A stretch of DNA of 23,969 bases, from NCBI GenBank assembly GCA_050945135.1, contig JBMNSJ010000033.1:1-23969 (forward strand), read 5' to 3'. A program made the position numbers and the translations under genes. A model generated the notes under the pieces. It saw only the letters and a list, made by a program, of their open reading frames with translations. It had not been told where the DNA came from and searched no databases. The first letter of the stretch is position 1; every line of letters starts with the position of its first letter. The DNA comes from WRIS01 sp050945135. GTDB taxonomy: Bacteria > Actinomycetota > Coriobacteriia > Coriobacteriales > Eggerthellaceae. Positions 22,415 through 23,969 of the stretch are shown piece after piece.

Positions 22415-23905
22415 ATGGAAAGGAAACACAGTAAGACGCCACAAGACCAATCTCATTCAGCGTTCTCAAGAAGATCGTTTCTTAAGAGTGGCGGCTTTGC
22501 TGCAGGTGCTGCTTTGTTTATGGGTGGCGGCTTGATTGGATGTGCGGACAGTCAAGGTGGAAGTAGCAGTGCAAAGGATACCGGTTCTCAGGGAATTGGG
22601 GGTCAAAATGTTCCCTATAAGGTGTTTGATACCGATATCTTGGTAATTGGCGGAGGGCTGGCAAGCATGACGGCAACCCGCGAAATGATTAAATCCGGGA
22701 AAAGAGTTTTAGTAGTTGATAAGGGTCCCTTTGGTTTCAGTGGTGCGTCAGGCATGAACTGGGGAGCGTTTACGCCAACAAACTTACCTTATTATGATTC
22801 AACGAAATCTGATGCAGACAATGCCGCATTCTACGAGCAAATGGCGGCAAATCAAGCAAATACATCGCTGGATTCCGCACGTTATCTTGAAGCAAAAAAG
22901 AACGATGATTACCATCTTGGGATCAATAGCCACATGAATTTTGGCGAAGTAATGGCGAATCGAAATCCAGACGGCACAATCAAACTTTTCTATGATTTCC
23001 CGACGGTAAAAGGATGGGACTTCGTTTTCATGAGGCGCTGGTCTGATACCGAGCGGGCAGAAAGTGCTGTGACAATCCATGATCAGGTTATGATAACCGA
23101 CGTTTTTGTCGACAAGGGTGTTTGCTATGGAGCAGTGGGCATCCATCTTCCAAGCGGTGAATATCGTGTGTACCGTTCAGACGCAACACTTCTTGCCGCA
23201 GGAGGATGCACTCAGTTTTTCGGATGGATTACTGTTGCTCCGAAGTCAATTCAATCTCCCGACAATACTGCCGACGTTGAAATGGCTTTGCTCAGGAGAG
23301 GCGCCCGGATAGGCGATAACGAATCTGCAGCATATGACCTGAGCGCTCCTTTCCCAACGGGTGTCGCCTGTTCATACACCGGAACGTACGGAGCAGAATT
23401 TAAGGGATACCAAGAAGTATTCGACAAAGACGGCAAAGCATTTCTTACGGATGAAACAAAATATGACCAAGCGAAACTAAGAGCTATCGGATACTTCAAT
23501 CGCTCGGTTGGTCAGGCAATAATAGACGGACAAGGATCCCCCGATGGTGGCATCTACACAAAATGGGATAAGGAAATCTTTCCGCATCTTCGCTATTTTT
23601 ACCAGCGCAATTCTCCTTTGTTGAAAGAAAAATTCAACTTCGATACCGATCAAGGATTGCTGGAAGTTATTCACGAAATGTATGAGCACTGCGGAACGCC
23701 CATGATTGACGAGAACTATATGAGCACAGAGATCACAGGGCTTTTTTGTAGCAGAGGAGCAGGGTCTTTAGGTGAATTTTGTCAGGATGTTGAGAATAAT
23801 AGACTTAACTCAATGCTAGCGGCAAAAAAAGTAGTCGAATACGGTAGTGTCGCGAATGTTGGTGTAAGAGGTCATCGCCTCAGAATCGTTACTGGAGCAT
23901 CATAG
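22415..23905 (+). CDS. Tat-exported FAD-dependent reductase, fumarate-reductase-like
   Basis: This 496-residue precursor has a twin-arginine signal (SRRSFLK, 18-24), a hydrophobic core and a lipobox LIGC (Cys43), suggesting Tat export as a lipoprotein outside the membrane. The FAD_binding_2 domain starts with DILVIGGGLASMTA (74-87), with VLVVDKG as the end of the second strand; the sixth glycine of the dinucleotide motif is Ser. SGASGMNWGAF and the C-terminal TGLFCSRGAGS and NNRLNSMLAAKKVVEYG fit the fumarate reductase/AprA-like flavoprotein group used by Eggerthellaceae to respire organic acceptors. The acceptor cannot be named. AAGGGGG lies 6 bases before ATG 22415. The last 19 residues (from GSVANVGV) look unlike the family. 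It is divergent from a LysR regulator that probably controls it. Confidence 0.88.
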   Translation: MERKHSKTPQDQSHSAFSRRSFLKSGGFAAGAALFMGGGLIGCADSQGGSSSAKDTGSQGIGGQNVPYKVFDTDILVIGGGLASMTATREMIKSGKRVLVVDKGPFGFSGASGMNWGAFTPTNLPYYDSTKSDADNAAFYEQMAANQANTSLDSARYLEAKKNDDYHLGINSHMNFGEVMANRNPDGTIKLFYDFPTVKGWDFVFMRRWSDTERAESAVTIHDQVMITDVFVDKGVCYGAVGIHLPSGEYRVYRSDATLLAAGGCTQFFGWITVAPKSIQSPDNTADVEMALLRRGARIGDNESAAYDLSAPFPTGVACSYTGTYGAEFKGYQEVFDKDGKAFLTDETKYDQAKLRAIGYFNRSVGQAIIDGQGSPDGGIYTKWDKEIFPHLRYFYQRNSPLLKEKFNFDTDQGLLEVIHEMYEHCGTPMIDENYMSTEITGLFCSRGAGSLGEFCQDVENNRLNSMLAAKKVVEYGSVANVGVRGHRLRIVTGAS

Positions 23906-23969
23906 CAGTTTCTAGGCAGCCCTCCTTCTTTGACCTACAGATTCCATTGCTACAGCAACCAACCTGGCG
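23906..23969. other. Window edge, nothing recognised
   Basis: These 64 bases follow the reductase stop. No start, terminator or RNA gene is evident; all that can be said is that two plus-strand frames stay open to the edge. Confidence 0.4.

Noticed and set aside
1..23969. tRNA, rRNA, CRISPR array or phage genes
   Set aside because: None was recognised on either strand by reading; no repeat-spacer pattern or cloverleaf was seen.

Overview
The window looks like chromosomal DNA of a monoderm, anaerobic actinobacterium. Coriobacteriia (Eggerthellaceae-like) is my best guess. The clues are actinobacterial-type DtxR boxes, a Tat-exported lipoprotein flavin reductase beside a LysR regulator, a Tad pilus operon without an outer-membrane secretin, and moderate GC. 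This assignment is inference; no rRNA or other marker gene is present.

Left edge (1-2287): the end of an IS3-family element, with its orfA on the minus strand, abuts a LytTR response regulator that has lost its N-terminus. The partner GHKL sensor kinase carries a +1 frameshift. Together they look like a decaying two-component system. Iron block (2362-6793): on the minus strand lie two tandem feoA genes, feoB, a small Cys-rich FeoB-associated membrane protein and a short DtxR/MntR-type repressor. Three DtxR-box-like palindromes sit before feoA1, before feoB and over a good promoter upstream of the repressor, which suggests a self-contained iron(II) uptake regulon.

Amino-acid block (6845-9785): an ApgM-like phosphotransferase (candidate homoserine kinase) is divergent from threonine synthase, which ends in a textbook terminator. 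A featureless stretch of about 320 bases and a PaaI-type thioesterase with its own extended -10 promoter follow.

Tad block (20748 down to 10699, minus strand): cpaB, tadZ, tadA, tadB, tadC, flp, three TadE-like pseudopilins, a large TadG-like protein, a small membrane protein, a DUF192 protein and a zinc-ribbon protein form one tightly overlapping operon for assembly of thin adhesive pili. The prepilin peptidase is not in the window. Right edge (20809-23969): a poorly explained intergenic stretch of about 600 bases with a possible 33-codon ORF, then a LysR regulator divergent from a Tat-signal, lipobox-bearing FAD reductase of the fumarate-reductase type, probably used in anaerobic respiration.
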